DNA from: a virus
IMG/VR virus record: IMGVR_UViG_3300010148_000116
Location: 1 to 24,299 of that record
Strand: one strand, 5' to 3'
Length of the DNA stretch: 24,299 bases
In this document: piece after piece, positions 15,600 through 22,331 of the stretch
Numbering within the stretch: the first letter of the stretch is position 1
How the letters are laid out: each line of letters opens with the position of its first letter
Program-made: the position numbers and the translations under genes
Notes under the pieces: model-generated
Told to the model about the DNA's origin: nothing
Seen by the model: the letters and a program-made list of their open reading frames with translations, nothing else
Database searches by the model: none

Positions 15600-17160
15600 C
15601 AGCAGCTATATTAGACTGTTGTGCCATGTTTTGCAACTCTTGAATTAATGCTTGTTGCTCTTGAGGATCTCTTATTAATTTTTCTGGTAAGCCTAATTTT
15701 TCTGCTAAATATCTAGCTACTTCATCTTGTTTAACAATCATATTAAGAATTTGTGGGCCAAATGTTTGAGCTAATATTGCATTAAAATTATTAACAACTG
15801 CAATATCTTGTTGATGTTGAGATTGTGATAGTGGAGAAGTAGCAATTATTTTTACTTCTCTATTATCAACTTTAGGTATTTCAATTCTACCTTGTTTAGA
15901 TAATATTCTAATTACTCTACGAAGTAATGGTGTTACAAACTCAGCTTGTAATCTACCAAATGATGATCCAATTTGTCTTGATAAATCTGCCATTCTTTCT
16001 GCAACTTCAGTAGCAGACATTGGTGTACCTTCTGGTCTACCAAGAGTTTCCATATATAATGCTTTCTTAATGTTTTGACGCATATCAGAAAGTATTAACT
16101 GAGCTACATCAAATCTACCAGCACCAGCTAAAGGTGTAAGACCTCTACTATTTGGAGCTACAGGAATTAAAGCACCTGGCACAAGATTTATATTATCAGG
16201 ATTAACAACACCATCATCTTCATAAGTATATATTCCACTAATATTCATTTGTGCATTTTGTAATATTAGTTCTACTGTAAGATTAGTTGTTTTAATTGCA
16301 GCCATACTATTAAATACAGGCCCTCTTCCATAAACCTCACCTGATCCTTTATTCCATCTAAATACAATAAATGGATTACTACCAATTCCATCTAATTCTT
16401 TTTCAAAAATAACTTCTTCTTCATTCATGCAAGTAACACAATATTTAAATTTTTCTGTATTTGGCTCATCATATATTCTAAATACACCTTCAACTATATT
16501 TGCTTTTTTATTTTCATTATTTTCAATAGCTTTTAACATTTTTTCAGACATTTCAGCTTTAGGATAAGCAGTCATTAATTGATTATAGGCTATCTGTCTT
16601 TTTCTAAATACAGTATCTACTTTATTATCTGGCCCATTATTAAGCATTACTTTAGGTAAAGGTATTGAAGTAAATCTAACAGGATTTAATGCATCACCTT
16701 CTTCTACTAACATTACACCAGTACCAATAGCACAATCCATAAATGCTTCATGTACTTCTTGATTAAAATTAGAACCACTTAATATTTCAAAAACATATTT
16801 TGTTATTTCATCTAATGCTTCATTTACTGTTGGTTTCTGATCTTCTGGTATTTCAGATCCAGCTTCTAAATTTGCCCATCTACCATATGTTGGAACTATA
16901 CCAGCTTGTAATCTACTAGCAAATTCTTGTATACCTACTACTGCAGTTTCATCAAATATTTTATCAGTACGTCTTTCTCCTATTGTTTCTTCATAAAAAG
17001 ATTCTCTTGATGGCATTGTATATTCATATGCTTCTTCATATTTATCTTTCCAATGATCAAAAATTGTTTCTGCGTCTTGATATTTTTTAAAAAAATTTTT
17101 AAATTTATTATCAGTATACCCTGATGAAATATTTTTTTCTGCTACTGGTATAAATGCCAT
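15559..17160 (-). CDS. Portal (head-to-tail connector, T7 gp8-like)
   Basis: This 533-aa protein is predicted to form the dodecameric portal ring through which DNA is packaged and ejected. Near its N-terminus it shows DHWKDKYEEAYEYTMPSRESF and, further on, KIFDETAVVGIQEFASRLQAG, both characteristic of T7-like head-to-tail connectors. Later elements include GRGPVFNSMAAIKTTN, the conserved PMSATEVAERMADLSRQIG, and RLQAEFVTPLLRRVIRIL. The Gln-rich C-terminus (EQQALIQELQNMAQQSN) is the usual tail. The length matches T7 gp8 (536 aa). It starts at a TAATG overlap with the upstream gene. Confidence 0.95.
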   Translation of the reverse strand: MAFIPVAEKNISSGYTDNKFKNFFKKYQDAETIFDHWKDKYEEAYEYTMPSRESFYEETIGERRTDKIFDETAVVGIQEFASRLQAGIVPTYGRWANLEAGSEIPEDQKPTVNEALDEITKYVFEILSGSNFNQEVHEAFMDCAIGTGVMLVEEGDALNPVRFTSIPLPKVMLNNGPDNKVDTVFRKRQIAYNQLMTAYPKAEMSEKMLKAIENNENKKANIVEGVFRIYDEPNTEKFKYCVTCMNEEEVIFEKELDGIGSNPFIVFRWNKGSGEVYGRGPVFNSMAAIKTTNLTVELILQNAQMNISGIYTYEDDGVVNPDNINLVPGALIPVAPNSRGLTPLAGAGRFDVAQLILSDMRQNIKKALYMETLGRPEGTPMSATEVAERMADLSRQIGSSFGRLQAEFVTPLLRRVIRILSKQGRIEIPKVDNREVKIIATSPLSQSQHQQDIAVVNNFNAILAQTFGPQILNMIVKQDEVARYLAEKLGLPEKLIRDPQEQQALIQELQNMAQQSNIAADELGIPSQSPQGQ

Positions 17161-17921
17161 TATAGATCTCCTGAAATTGTTTTTGTAACACCACTAAAAA
17201 AAGATCTTTTTCCTTTTAAAGCTTCTCCTCTTCTTGCAATAGCTTGCATCCTTTTTGCATTTTCTGCATCTGTTTCTACAAAAGTTTTTTCTGCACTTTC
17301 TGAAACAGCTTTATTATCAGTAACTCTTTGTTGTGGTTCTGCTTGAGTTTTTGATGAAGCTATTGAAGTAGAACTGTTTACTGTATTATTAAAACTTGTA
17401 AGATAATCATTGTATTTTTTTTTATTATAATCCATAAAAGCTGCACCCATTAATGGAATACCTAAAGCTGACATAGCTCCTGTTGCTATCATTTGTATTT
17501 TTTTTTGAGATTCAAACATTTGTTTTGAAATAGGTATTTGACCCATAATAGTGTTTTCACCACTTCCCATAGAAGTTCCCATCATTCCAGTACTTGATAT
17601 TATTTTATTACCTACAACATTTTGAAAACTATCATTATCTTCATTGTATGTTCCTAATCCAGCTTTATCCATAGCTTTTTTAGCTGCTGTTGATGCTTCT
17701 TTTCCATAAAAATCTGCATCTTTTGTTCCAGCATATGCACTAGCATAATATCCAGTTGTAGCACCTGATTGTAAATAATCAAAAGGCCCAGCTTTTTTTT
17801 CTACTAATCCAATATCTTTTTTAACTTGTTTAGCAATTTGATTAGCTTGATTATTATTGTTATTATTATTACTACCTCCCCCTCCACCAGAAGATGATTT
17901 TGTACTTGTATTACCACCCAT
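17160..17921 (-). CDS. Hypothetical virion-region protein with Gly/Asn-rich N-terminus (253 aa)
   Basis: I do not recognise a named family. Residues 1-26 are low-complexity (Ser, a five-Gly run, then a seven-Asn run). Residues about 45-130 are Gly/Ala/Ser-rich, and a hydrophobic stretch at about 146-162 (ATGAMSALGIPLMGAAF) could be a membrane helix or a buried core helix. The C-terminus has an Arg/Lys-rich end with RRGEALKGKRSFFSG, resembling the G-(K/R)-x-S-(L/F)-(L/F) endings of small podovirus proteins near the portal, including the next protein upstream. It lies between two TAATG junctions directly before the portal gene, which suggests a minor virion or ejected protein. Confidence 0.72.
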   Translation of the reverse strand: MGGNTSTKSSSGGGGGSNNNNNNNQANQIAKQVKKDIGLVEKKAGPFDYLQSGATTGYYASAYAGTKDADFYGKEASTAAKKAMDKAGLGTYNEDNDSFQNVVGNKIISSTGMMGTSMGSGENTIMGQIPISKQMFESQKKIQMIATGAMSALGIPLMGAAFMDYNKKKYNDYLTSFNNTVNSSTSIASSKTQAEPQQRVTDNKAVSESAEKTFVETDAENAKRMQAIARRGEALKGKRSFFSGVTKTISGDL

Positions 17922-18142
17922 TATTTTTCTTCACCTTCTTGAAAATAACCTCTGCCACCAGCTCTTGTAAATAATGATCTCATTCCAACCATTCCTTTTG
18001 CTTTTCTTCTTTTGAATTTTTTTTCTTTTGCTTCCATTTCAGCTTGTTGCTTCAATTCTTCTTTTCTTCTTCTTTCAATATCTTCTCTAACTGCTTTGTC
18101 TGCAGCAGTTTCTTGATACTTTGGTTTTCTAAATGCACCCAT
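17921..18142 (-). CDS. Small basic protein with C-terminal G-RSLFT motif (73 aa)
   Basis: This short protein begins with an MGAF(R)KPKY start, continues with a long Glu/Lys/Arg-rich helix (residues about 12-47), and ends with KGMVGMRSLFTRAGGRGYF. The end motif, G-x-R-S-L-(F/L)-T followed by Gly residues, is one I associate with small proteins in the terminase-portal region of podoviruses. No function is established to my knowledge; the central helix suggests oligomerisation or nucleic-acid binding. It follows the putative cysteine-protease-fold gene after 2 nt and overlaps the next gene as TAATG. Confidence 0.7.
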   Translation of the reverse strand: MGAFRKPKYQETAADKAVREDIERRRKEELKQQAEMEAKEKKFKRRKAKGMVGMRSLFTRAGGRGYFQEGEEK

Positions 18143-18144
18143 AG

Positions 18145-18558
18145 TTATAAGTCTATTTCACACATTCCATTTTTTTTCAACGCACAATATAGCTGATTAG
18201 GTGTAAATATCCAAAATCTAGACCAACCTATTAATCGTTGCACATAACTAACGCAGCTATGTTCTTTTATCCAAGATCCCATAATAACTGGGAATTTAGA
18301 TATTTTATCCTGTACTGGCACTTGCAATATATGTCCATTTTTCATTTGTATTAATCTAAATATTTTATCTACTTCATCTTCATTAAGTATTTCTATATTT
18401 AATTTACCAAATAAATATTCTGATATTATCCATATTTTTTTTTCAGGATCATAACCCATTACTCCACAATGCTTAAAACCTTTTTTAAAAAATTTAGTAT
18501 GTCTATGATAATCTCTATTTTCGTAGAAATATACTAACCATTCATTCTGTTTTGCCAT
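18145..18558 (-). CDS. Possible permuted papain-like (NlpC/P60-type) protein
   Basis: This 137-aa protein has no signal peptide. The arrangement of likely catalytic residues is that of circularly permuted papain-fold enzymes: His30 in FKKGFKHCGVMGYD, a polar Glu47 on the following strand (KIWIISEYLF), and Cys102 at the start of a helix in EHSCVSYVQRLIG. The ending FWIFTPNQLYCAL recalls the T-P-x-Q-L-Y segment of such proteins. If active it would be a Cys amidase or peptidase, but phage relatives may be purely structural. It lies just after large terminase, overlapping it by 25 nt, and before the portal group. The fold call is inference from motif order only. Confidence 0.7.
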   Translation of the reverse strand: MAKQNEWLVYFYENRDYHRHTKFFKKGFKHCGVMGYDPEKKIWIISEYLFGKLNIEILNEDEVDKIFRLIQMKNGHILQVPVQDKISKFPVIMGSWIKEHSCVSYVQRLIGWSRFWIFTPNQLYCALKKNGMCEIDL

Positions 18559-20051
18559 ACACTTCTTCTTTTTTTATCACCAAATATACTCCAACCTCTT
18601 GTCTTAACAACAGTAGGATTTTTAGCTTTACCAGATATTAATTGTTTACCTTCCCCAGCTCCTAATAATAAATACTGTAATGCATCATGGACATGGGAGT
18701 ATCTATTCTTCATTGGCTTTTCGTCATATCTATCACCTGATGTTTGTAATCTTCTGTAGAAATAACCACCATTAAATCCTTTTTTAAGATTAATACATCT
18801 ATGATCTACTAAAAAACCAGCAGATCCTTCTACTAATCTAGATAATGATATTTCAACAGCTTCTATTCTAAGAGCTACATCATTACTATGAGTAGGTTTA
18901 CCCATTATTCCATTTTGTCTTAATATTTGAAATGGTGTAGTTTCATCTGTTTGAGCTCTAAAATCTCCAGCTGGATCACCAAATACTTCTATATCTAAGT
19001 TTCTATAATTCTTTGCAAACTCATATTTTAATAGTTCACTAAATCTTGCTATACCCATATCAAAACATACTAACTCTTGAAGTATAATCCATCTACCATT
19101 AGGTAACTTTTGACCGAACACTGCAGCTGGTGTTAAACCAAAGTCAATACCAACATAGACTGTTGTTTGAGCTGGCTCTAAATCTACTTTTGATAAATGT
19201 ATTTCCATATTCCAGTTAGGATATACTGGCTTACCTTCTTCTAAAGATCCTAGTTTATTCATTACATAAACATCAATCCAACCTTTCATCTTACCTTTAA
19301 TAATATTGTTATAATAATCTTGTGTAAGATTGTTTTGATTTTCGCATTTACTATTTTTTTTATATCCTTTGAGTGTACCATCTTTATTTTTATCTTCTAA
19401 CAAAGCAGATGGCTGCGTATAAAAATTCCAATTCTCAGGTTTAACTAACATCAAAGCTTCATCTCTAGATAGATGATCTGGTACTGGTACATCACCAGCC
19501 ATAATAGGCCACCAATGATCTTCTTCTGGTGCGTTAGTATCTGCAATAACTCCATACCAAGAAGCACCACCATCACGCATACTAGGATATCTACCTACTC
19601 TCATAGTACAAGCGTCAATAATGCTCTTAGGAAGCTCTCTGGCTTCGTTTACCCATACTCCTGTTAGTTCTAATGATAAAAGCTTTTTAACATCTTCAGG
19701 CCTATCTAAAGCTAAGAATATGACCTCTAAATCTAGTTCACCTACATTTATTCTATGCGTATAAGGTACTGACCATTGAAATGTACCCCATTCATTCTCA
19801 GGAAACCAATCTAACCACGTCTTAATAGTAGTCGTTTTAAGTTGCGGATTAGTATTCCGAATAACGGCCCACCTACTTTTTCTTTTTCCTTGTGCATTTT
19901 TTTCTTGTTGGAGAGCACGTCTAAGTACCTCAATAGCGCAAGCGACAGACTTGCCACTTCCTACTGGCCCTCGTAAACCTCTAAAAAACTCATTCCCCTT
20001 TAGAAAGTTCTTTAAGGTATTGCCATCTGGTTTGTAACTTAGCTGTGCCAT
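18534..20051 (-). CDS. Terminase large subunit (packaging ATPase/nuclease)
   Basis: This 505-aa protein pumps DNA into the prohead and cuts concatemers. The ATPase domain has Walker A GPVGSGKS at 28-35, Walker B LELTGVWVNEA at 127-137 with the catalytic Glu next to it, and a coupling motif ADTNAP at 170-175. The RNase-H-like nuclease domain has GIDFG with Asp303, VFGDPAGD with Asp359 and HVHDALQY with Asp456, the expected three acidic positions. The length is normal for the family. The ATG directly follows the TAA of the 75-aa gene in the same frame, with no intervening base. The end overlaps the next gene by 25 nt. Confidence 0.96.
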   Translation of the reverse strand: MAQLSYKPDGNTLKNFLKGNEFFRGLRGPVGSGKSVACAIEVLRRALQQEKNAQGKRKSRWAVIRNTNPQLKTTTIKTWLDWFPENEWGTFQWSVPYTHRINVGELDLEVIFLALDRPEDVKKLLSLELTGVWVNEARELPKSIIDACTMRVGRYPSMRDGGASWYGVIADTNAPEEDHWWPIMAGDVPVPDHLSRDEALMLVKPENWNFYTQPSALLEDKNKDGTLKGYKKNSKCENQNNLTQDYYNNIIKGKMKGWIDVYVMNKLGSLEEGKPVYPNWNMEIHLSKVDLEPAQTTVYVGIDFGLTPAAVFGQKLPNGRWIILQELVCFDMGIARFSELLKYEFAKNYRNLDIEVFGDPAGDFRAQTDETTPFQILRQNGIMGKPTHSNDVALRIEAVEISLSRLVEGSAGFLVDHRCINLKKGFNGGYFYRRLQTSGDRYDEKPMKNRYSHVHDALQYLLLGAGEGKQLISGKAKNPTVVKTRGWSIFGDKKRRSVWQNRMNG

Positions 20052-20580
20052 TTATACTAGATTCTTGTCTATCGCTTCTCTTAGCAATCTTTCTCTGACT
20101 TTTGGGCCAAGGCTTTCTATTAATTTGTCGCACTCCTTGTCCGTTACTGAAGCTTCTGGAAGGAATTTTAGATGTACCTTTCTTACGATCTGTCTTAGCT
20201 TCCGTCTTTCTGCTAGAGAAATGTGAAATAGCTGCCTGTTCTCCAGATTCGTTACGTCGTCTGTTTTGTCTATACTCATACAAAAACTCCTTAAATAAAT
20301 CCCAATCAAGATATACCATTGGACTAGAAAAGTCTCTTTTTAATACTAATAAATCAGCAGATCCTTTCCATTTATCTAATTGGGCGAAGCCCTCGCCATT
20401 TTTTCTAGCCTTGACTTCAATGTTAGTTCCCTCAAAAAGATCAGATACTTGAACGTCATGAGGGAACGCAGCAATAGCACCAGATAAAGGTTGTCTCCTG
20501 GCATTAAACCCTTCAGCTTGAAAGAGTTTTACTATTTCGTTCTCTACTCTAGTACCCTTTCTTTTTGCTTTGCTTGACAA
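19990..20580 (-). CDS. PD-(D/E)XK nuclease, Holliday-junction-resolvase-like, TTG start
   Basis: Residues 1-100 look like an Hjc-type nuclease: KGTRVENEIVKLFQAEGF with Glu13, PLSGAIAAFPHDV with Asp42, NIEVKAR with Glu55 and Lys57, and a hydrophobic LLVLKRD strand. It probably trims or resolves branched DNA during replication or packaging, as its place before large terminase suggests. The start must be TTG 20580: an in-frame TGA lies two codons upstream, and AAAGGA (20588-20593) sits 7 nt away. The remaining frame (residues about 101-196) runs across the whole 75-aa gene and into the terminase and is Arg/Ser/Lys-rich with no recognisable fold, so it may be a tolerated extension. An alternative is a frameshift that ends the nuclease earlier. 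Confidence 0.8.
   Translation of the reverse strand: MSSKAKRKGTRVENEIVKLFQAEGFNARRQPLSGAIAAFPHDVQVSDLFEGTNIEVKARKNGEGFAQLDKWKGSADLLVLKRDFSSPMVYLDWDLFKEFLYEYRQNRRRNESGEQAAISHFSSRKTEAKTDRKKGTSKIPSRSFSNGQGVRQINRKPWPKSQRKIAKRSDRQESSINGTAKLQTRWQYLKELSKGE
20052..20279 (-). CDS. Conserved-looking 75-aa protein nested in the nuclease frame
   Basis: Translation from ATG 20279 gives a sensible soluble protein: an acidic N-terminus, LSLAERR-like ISLAERRKLRQIVRKVHLKF, then LPEASVTDKECDKLIESLGP and a helical end. This reads like a real helical phage protein of unknown function, and I recall similar sequences next to terminases in marine phages. A perfect AAGGAG (20287-20292) lies 7 nt before ATG 20279 and decides that start over an upstream TTG at 20309. 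It is wholly contained in the out-of-frame C-terminal part of the nuclease reading frame. Its TAA is followed at once by the terminase ATG in the same frame, so coupling, or rare read-through into terminase, is possible. Confidence 0.75.
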   Translation of the reverse strand: MSIDKTDDVTNLENRQLFHISLAERRKLRQIVRKVHLKFLPEASVTDKECDKLIESLGPKVRERLLREAIDKNLV

Positions 20581-20668
20581 CTTTCATTCCTTTTTTCTTT
20601 GCTGTTTCTTTTGCTTTTTTCTTTCCAGCAGCACTATATGGAAATTTCATTTTACCAACTTTAGGCAT
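20549..20668 (-). CDS. 39-aa Lys-rich conserved marine-phage peptide
   Basis: This gene encodes a 39-aa peptide starting MPKVGKMKFPYSAAGKKKA and continuing as an almost pure Lys/Ala/Gly chain. The MPKVGK-x-x-FPY-(T/S)-A start is one I recognise from many uncultured marine-phage contigs; that is recollection. It is strongly basic, with no membrane segment, and might bind nucleic acid or an acidic partner. Its ATG overlaps the stop of the coiled-coil gene by 8 nt, and its end overlaps the TTG-started nuclease by 32 nt. It is too short for ordinary ORF cut-offs and is easily missed. Confidence 0.72.
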   Translation of the reverse strand: MPKVGKMKFPYSAAGKKKAKETAKKKGMKVVKQSKKKGY

Positions 20669-20849
20669 TTTCGACCTCACTTTCTTTACTGACTTTAGAC
20701 TTTAAAACTTGACTACGCAATACTATTCTATCTTCATAAGCTTTGTCTAACTTATTCATTAATACATTGTTTATTTCTTTAATATCTTTTACTTCATCTT
20801 GAAGTATTCTTACAGTAGTTGTTAAATCATCAATAGTCATAGTTTTCAT
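20661..20849 (-). CDS. Small coiled-coil protein (62 aa)
   Basis: This 62-aa protein is predicted to be one continuous helix with heptad-like hydrophobic spacing (DDLTTTVRILQDEVKDIKEI, then NVLMNKLDKAYEDRI). That suggests a dimeric or higher coiled coil, perhaps a small scaffold or an adaptor for a larger protein. The start could be ATG 20849 or ATG 20840; AAGGA lies at a good 9-nt distance from the second and too close to the first. It is the first gene after a clear promoter (20886-20914). No family is recognised. Confidence 0.7.
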   Translation of the reverse strand: MKTMTIDDLTTTVRILQDEVKDIKEINNVLMNKLDKAYEDRIVLRSQVLKSKVSKESEVENA

Positions 20850-20885
20850 TCCTTATTGTTATAAAATTTTTTTAGGTAAACTACA

Positions 20886-20914
20886 ACTATATTAGAAACA
20901 AAATATTATTTCAA
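20886..20914 (-). promoter_or_regulatory. Internal sigma70-type promoter of the leftward arm
   Basis: On the minus strand TTGAAA (20909-20914) and TATAGT (20886-20891) are separated by exactly 17 nt; each box matches the consensus at 5 of 6 positions. Transcription would start near 20879, about 30 nt before the coiled-coil gene. This would drive nuclease, terminase and downstream virion genes separately from the small basic gene cassette. It lies in the only real gap (20850-20922) of this part of the arm. Confidence 0.65.
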
Positions 20915-20922
20915 TTCACTTA

Positions 20923-21171
20923 CTAGCAGTTCCAAGCTCTAAGTGATTTATTGATTCTAGAATTAGGATCTCTTGCTGTTTTTGCAGAAGTCAGCTTCTT
21001 TTTCATACCTTTCATTCTTGCACAGAATGATTTTCTTCTCTTATTGCCCTTTTTCTTTGAAGGTGCTTTAAGATTGCCACCAGTAGCTCTGTTATAACTA
21101 GCTCTACCTTTGGCATTTAATCCTCCACTTGGATTTTTTCCTTCTTTTCTTTGCCATGCTGGAGTTGCCAT
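20923..21171 (-). CDS. Small basic conserved protein with Cys residues (82 aa)
   Basis: The protein starts MATPAWQRKEGKNPSGGLNA and ends with SFCARMKGMKKKLTSAKTAR then DPNSRINKSLRAWNC. I recognise this pair of motifs as a family common in marine phages (I believe DUF6321; this should be checked). It is strongly basic, and two cysteines (one in SFCARM, one at the very end) could form a disulfide or bind metal. The function is unknown. An AGGAG Shine-Dalgarno lies 7 nt before the ATG, inside the end of the preceding gene, and the junction is TAATG. It is the last of four genes joined that way. Confidence 0.82.
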   Translation of the reverse strand: MATPAWQRKEGKNPSGGLNAKGRASYNRATGGNLKAPSKKKGNKRRKSFCARMKGMKKKLTSAKTARDPNSRINKSLRAWNC

Positions 21172-21416
21172 TAGAAACTCCTAAACTTTTTTACTTTAGC
21201 TGCTATACTTTTAGGTTGCTTAGACACTTGTTTGCCTTTTTTCTTTGTTTTTCTTTTAGCAGCAGTAGTTCTAGCGTATTCACTAGGAGATAAAGCTTTA
21301 ATAGCAGCACTTGGCAAATATCTTTCACCTGTTTCAGATGATTTCTTACCAGACTTAGTACGCCATTTCTGTTTACCCCATGCTTTTAATGATTGCTGTG
21401 ATCTTGCAAGAGCCAT
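21171..21416 (-). CDS. Small basic conserved protein (81 aa, possibly DUF5872)
   Basis: The N-terminal half, SQQSLKAWGKQKWRTKSGKK followed by SSETGERYLPSAAIKALSPS, is a pattern I recall from a conserved family in large DNA viruses and marine phages (I believe DUF5872; unverified). The second half is an almost featureless Lys/Arg/Ala tail. The charge suggests nucleic-acid or phosphate-backbone contact, but no known DNA-binding fold is evident. It is coupled on both sides by TAATG (21416 and 21171). Confidence 0.8.
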   Translation of the reverse strand: MALARSQQSLKAWGKQKWRTKSGKKSSETGERYLPSAAIKALSPSEYARTTAAKRKTKKKGKQVSKQPKSIAAKVKKFRSF

Positions 21417-21571
21417 TATTTCCCAATTAATCTTTGTGCCTTCTTATGAGAAGCAGTAAAAGATTTTCCAGCTCTCATTTCTTTTTTCATCATATTCATA
21501 TGTTTTGTTGAATGATGAACAGAATGTTTTTTTAAAGTATCTAATTGTCTTTTTGTAAGTTTTTTCTTCAT
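21416..21571 (-). CDS. 51-aa basic His/Met-rich peptide
   Basis: This short gene encodes MKKKLTKRQLDTLKKHSVHH and then a Met/Lys-rich helix (KHMNMMKKEMRAGKSFTASH), ending in LIGK. The K(H)S-x-H-H-(S/T)-x-K-H-M pattern is one I know from uncharacterised peptides in marine phage genomes. The His cluster could bind metal, but this is speculation. Both ends are TAATG overlaps, so it should be translated as a coupled set with its neighbours. It is likely to be missed by length filters. Confidence 0.75.
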   Translation of the reverse strand: MKKKLTKRQLDTLKKHSVHHSTKHMNMMKKEMRAGKSFTASHKKAQRLIGK

Positions 21572-21750
21572 TATCTATATCCTCCACCAGCAGCTTTATA
21601 TCTTTTTGCTAACAGTTGCGCTTTTCTTGCTGACCATTGTCCACTGGCTGTACCTTGAACAGCAGATGACTTAATAGACTGAAACAGTCTTTTTCTAAGA
21701 GTAGGCTTAGTATAGTTACCAGCCTTATTTACTGTACTTTTTTTCTTCAT
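21571..21750 (-). CDS. 59-aa basic conserved marine-phage peptide
   Basis: The product starts MKKKSTVNKAGNYTKPTLRK, continues RLFQSIK, and ends GQWSARKAQLLAKRYKAAGG with a final Gly-Tyr-Arg. I recognise the STVN-x-AGNYTKP and WSARKAQ-(M/L)-LAK-x-YK motifs from very many uncultured marine phages. It is strongly basic, soluble and without a named domain; its function is unknown. The Shine-Dalgarno is weak, so it may be coupled to the tiny upstream frame (21725-21811). It heads a chain of four TAATG-linked genes. Confidence 0.8.
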   Translation of the reverse strand: MKKKSTVNKAGNYTKPTLRKRLFQSIKSSAVQGTASGQWSARKAQLLAKRYKAAGGGYR

Positions 21751-21811
21751 AACTTTTATTGCCTTGCAAGGCGTGAGAGAAACCCTCTCTTGGTTTATCG
21801 TCTAAAGACAT
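21725..21811 (-). CDS. Possible 28-aa peptide ahead of the basic cassette
   Basis: From ATG 21811 there is a short frame starting MSLDDKPREGFSHALQGNKS and ending in a Lys/Tyr-rich tail. A TAAGG Shine-Dalgarno lies just upstream. It overlaps the start of the 59-aa gene by 26 nt, so it could be a real micro-gene or a leader peptide. It contains a perfect 12-nt palindrome GCCTTGCAAGGC (21761-21772). The DKPREGFSH wording looks non-random, but I cannot confirm conservation. Confidence 0.42.
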   Translation of the reverse strand: MSLDDKPREGFSHALQGNKSYEEKKYSK

Positions 21812-21932
21812 TTTACCTTAAATCTTAGAAATATTTTTGTCTACGCACATATGTTTACTTTTTTTAACTCTGTTGTGTGTATGACATATATCACTACTAC
21901 ATACCTGTAGTTTTTAACCCCCACCCTCTCGT

Positions 21933-22313
21933 CTAACTAAGATCGATACTAACCTTTATGTCTCCGACTACTTGGTGATTAACTCTATCTGGTGTACGTA
22001 ACCCAACCCTATCTAGAATATCCTTACTGGCTTCTAGCTGTACGTATTCTGATTTAGCTTTATTGGATAGTTCTACTAACTTATTACTTGCTGTTACTGC
22101 ACCTAGACCTATCGTTCTTGACACACATTCCATCATGTATCTCTGTACTTTTGGAAGTCGTAGTGTACGAGAAGCACTTACCCTAGCTGATTCTCTACTG
22201 ATTTTCGTTGAGTATCCAGCCTTTTCTGCTGCTTCAACTATACTGCACCCTGTTGATACGATGGTATCGACAAGTGCCTTCTGTTTATCTGTTAATTCCG
22301 TATTATCCGTCAT
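21933..22313 (-). CDS. Terminase small subunit
   Basis: This 126-aa protein is the likely DNA-recognition partner of large terminase. The N-terminus LTDKQKALVDTIVSTGCSIV followed by EAAEKAGYS is the helix-turn-helix pattern of the Terminase_2 type (L-x-x-K-Q ... AA-x-x-AGYS). The next part, RTLRLPKVQRYMMECVSRTI, corresponds to the P-x-V-x-x-Y segment, and the C-terminus is an oligomerisation-like helix followed by a short beta tail. It is unusual in being about 1.9 kb away from large terminase, with the cassette of small genes between. A promoter lies immediately upstream, so it is the first gene of the leftward arm. Confidence 0.85.
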   Translation of the reverse strand: MTDNTELTDKQKALVDTIVSTGCSIVEAAEKAGYSTKISRESARVSASRTLRLPKVQRYMMECVSRTIGLGAVTASNKLVELSNKAKSEYVQLEASKDILDRVGLRTPDRVNHQVVGDIKVSIDLS

Positions 22314-22331
22314 ACTCGCTATCGTTGGATA

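Noticed and set aside
20280-20309. TTG 20309 as start of the nested gene
   Set aside because: The perfect AAGGAG at 20287-20292 is positioned for ATG 20279, and no comparable signal precedes the TTG.
20102-20452. Plus-strand frame opposite nuclease and nested gene
   Set aside because: The region already codes in two minus-strand frames, and the product resembles no protein I know.
21896-21915. Small hairpin ACTAC/GTAGT followed by T residues after small terminase
   Set aside because: The 5-bp stem is AT-rich, and its T run is on the plus strand, where no transcript is expected to end.
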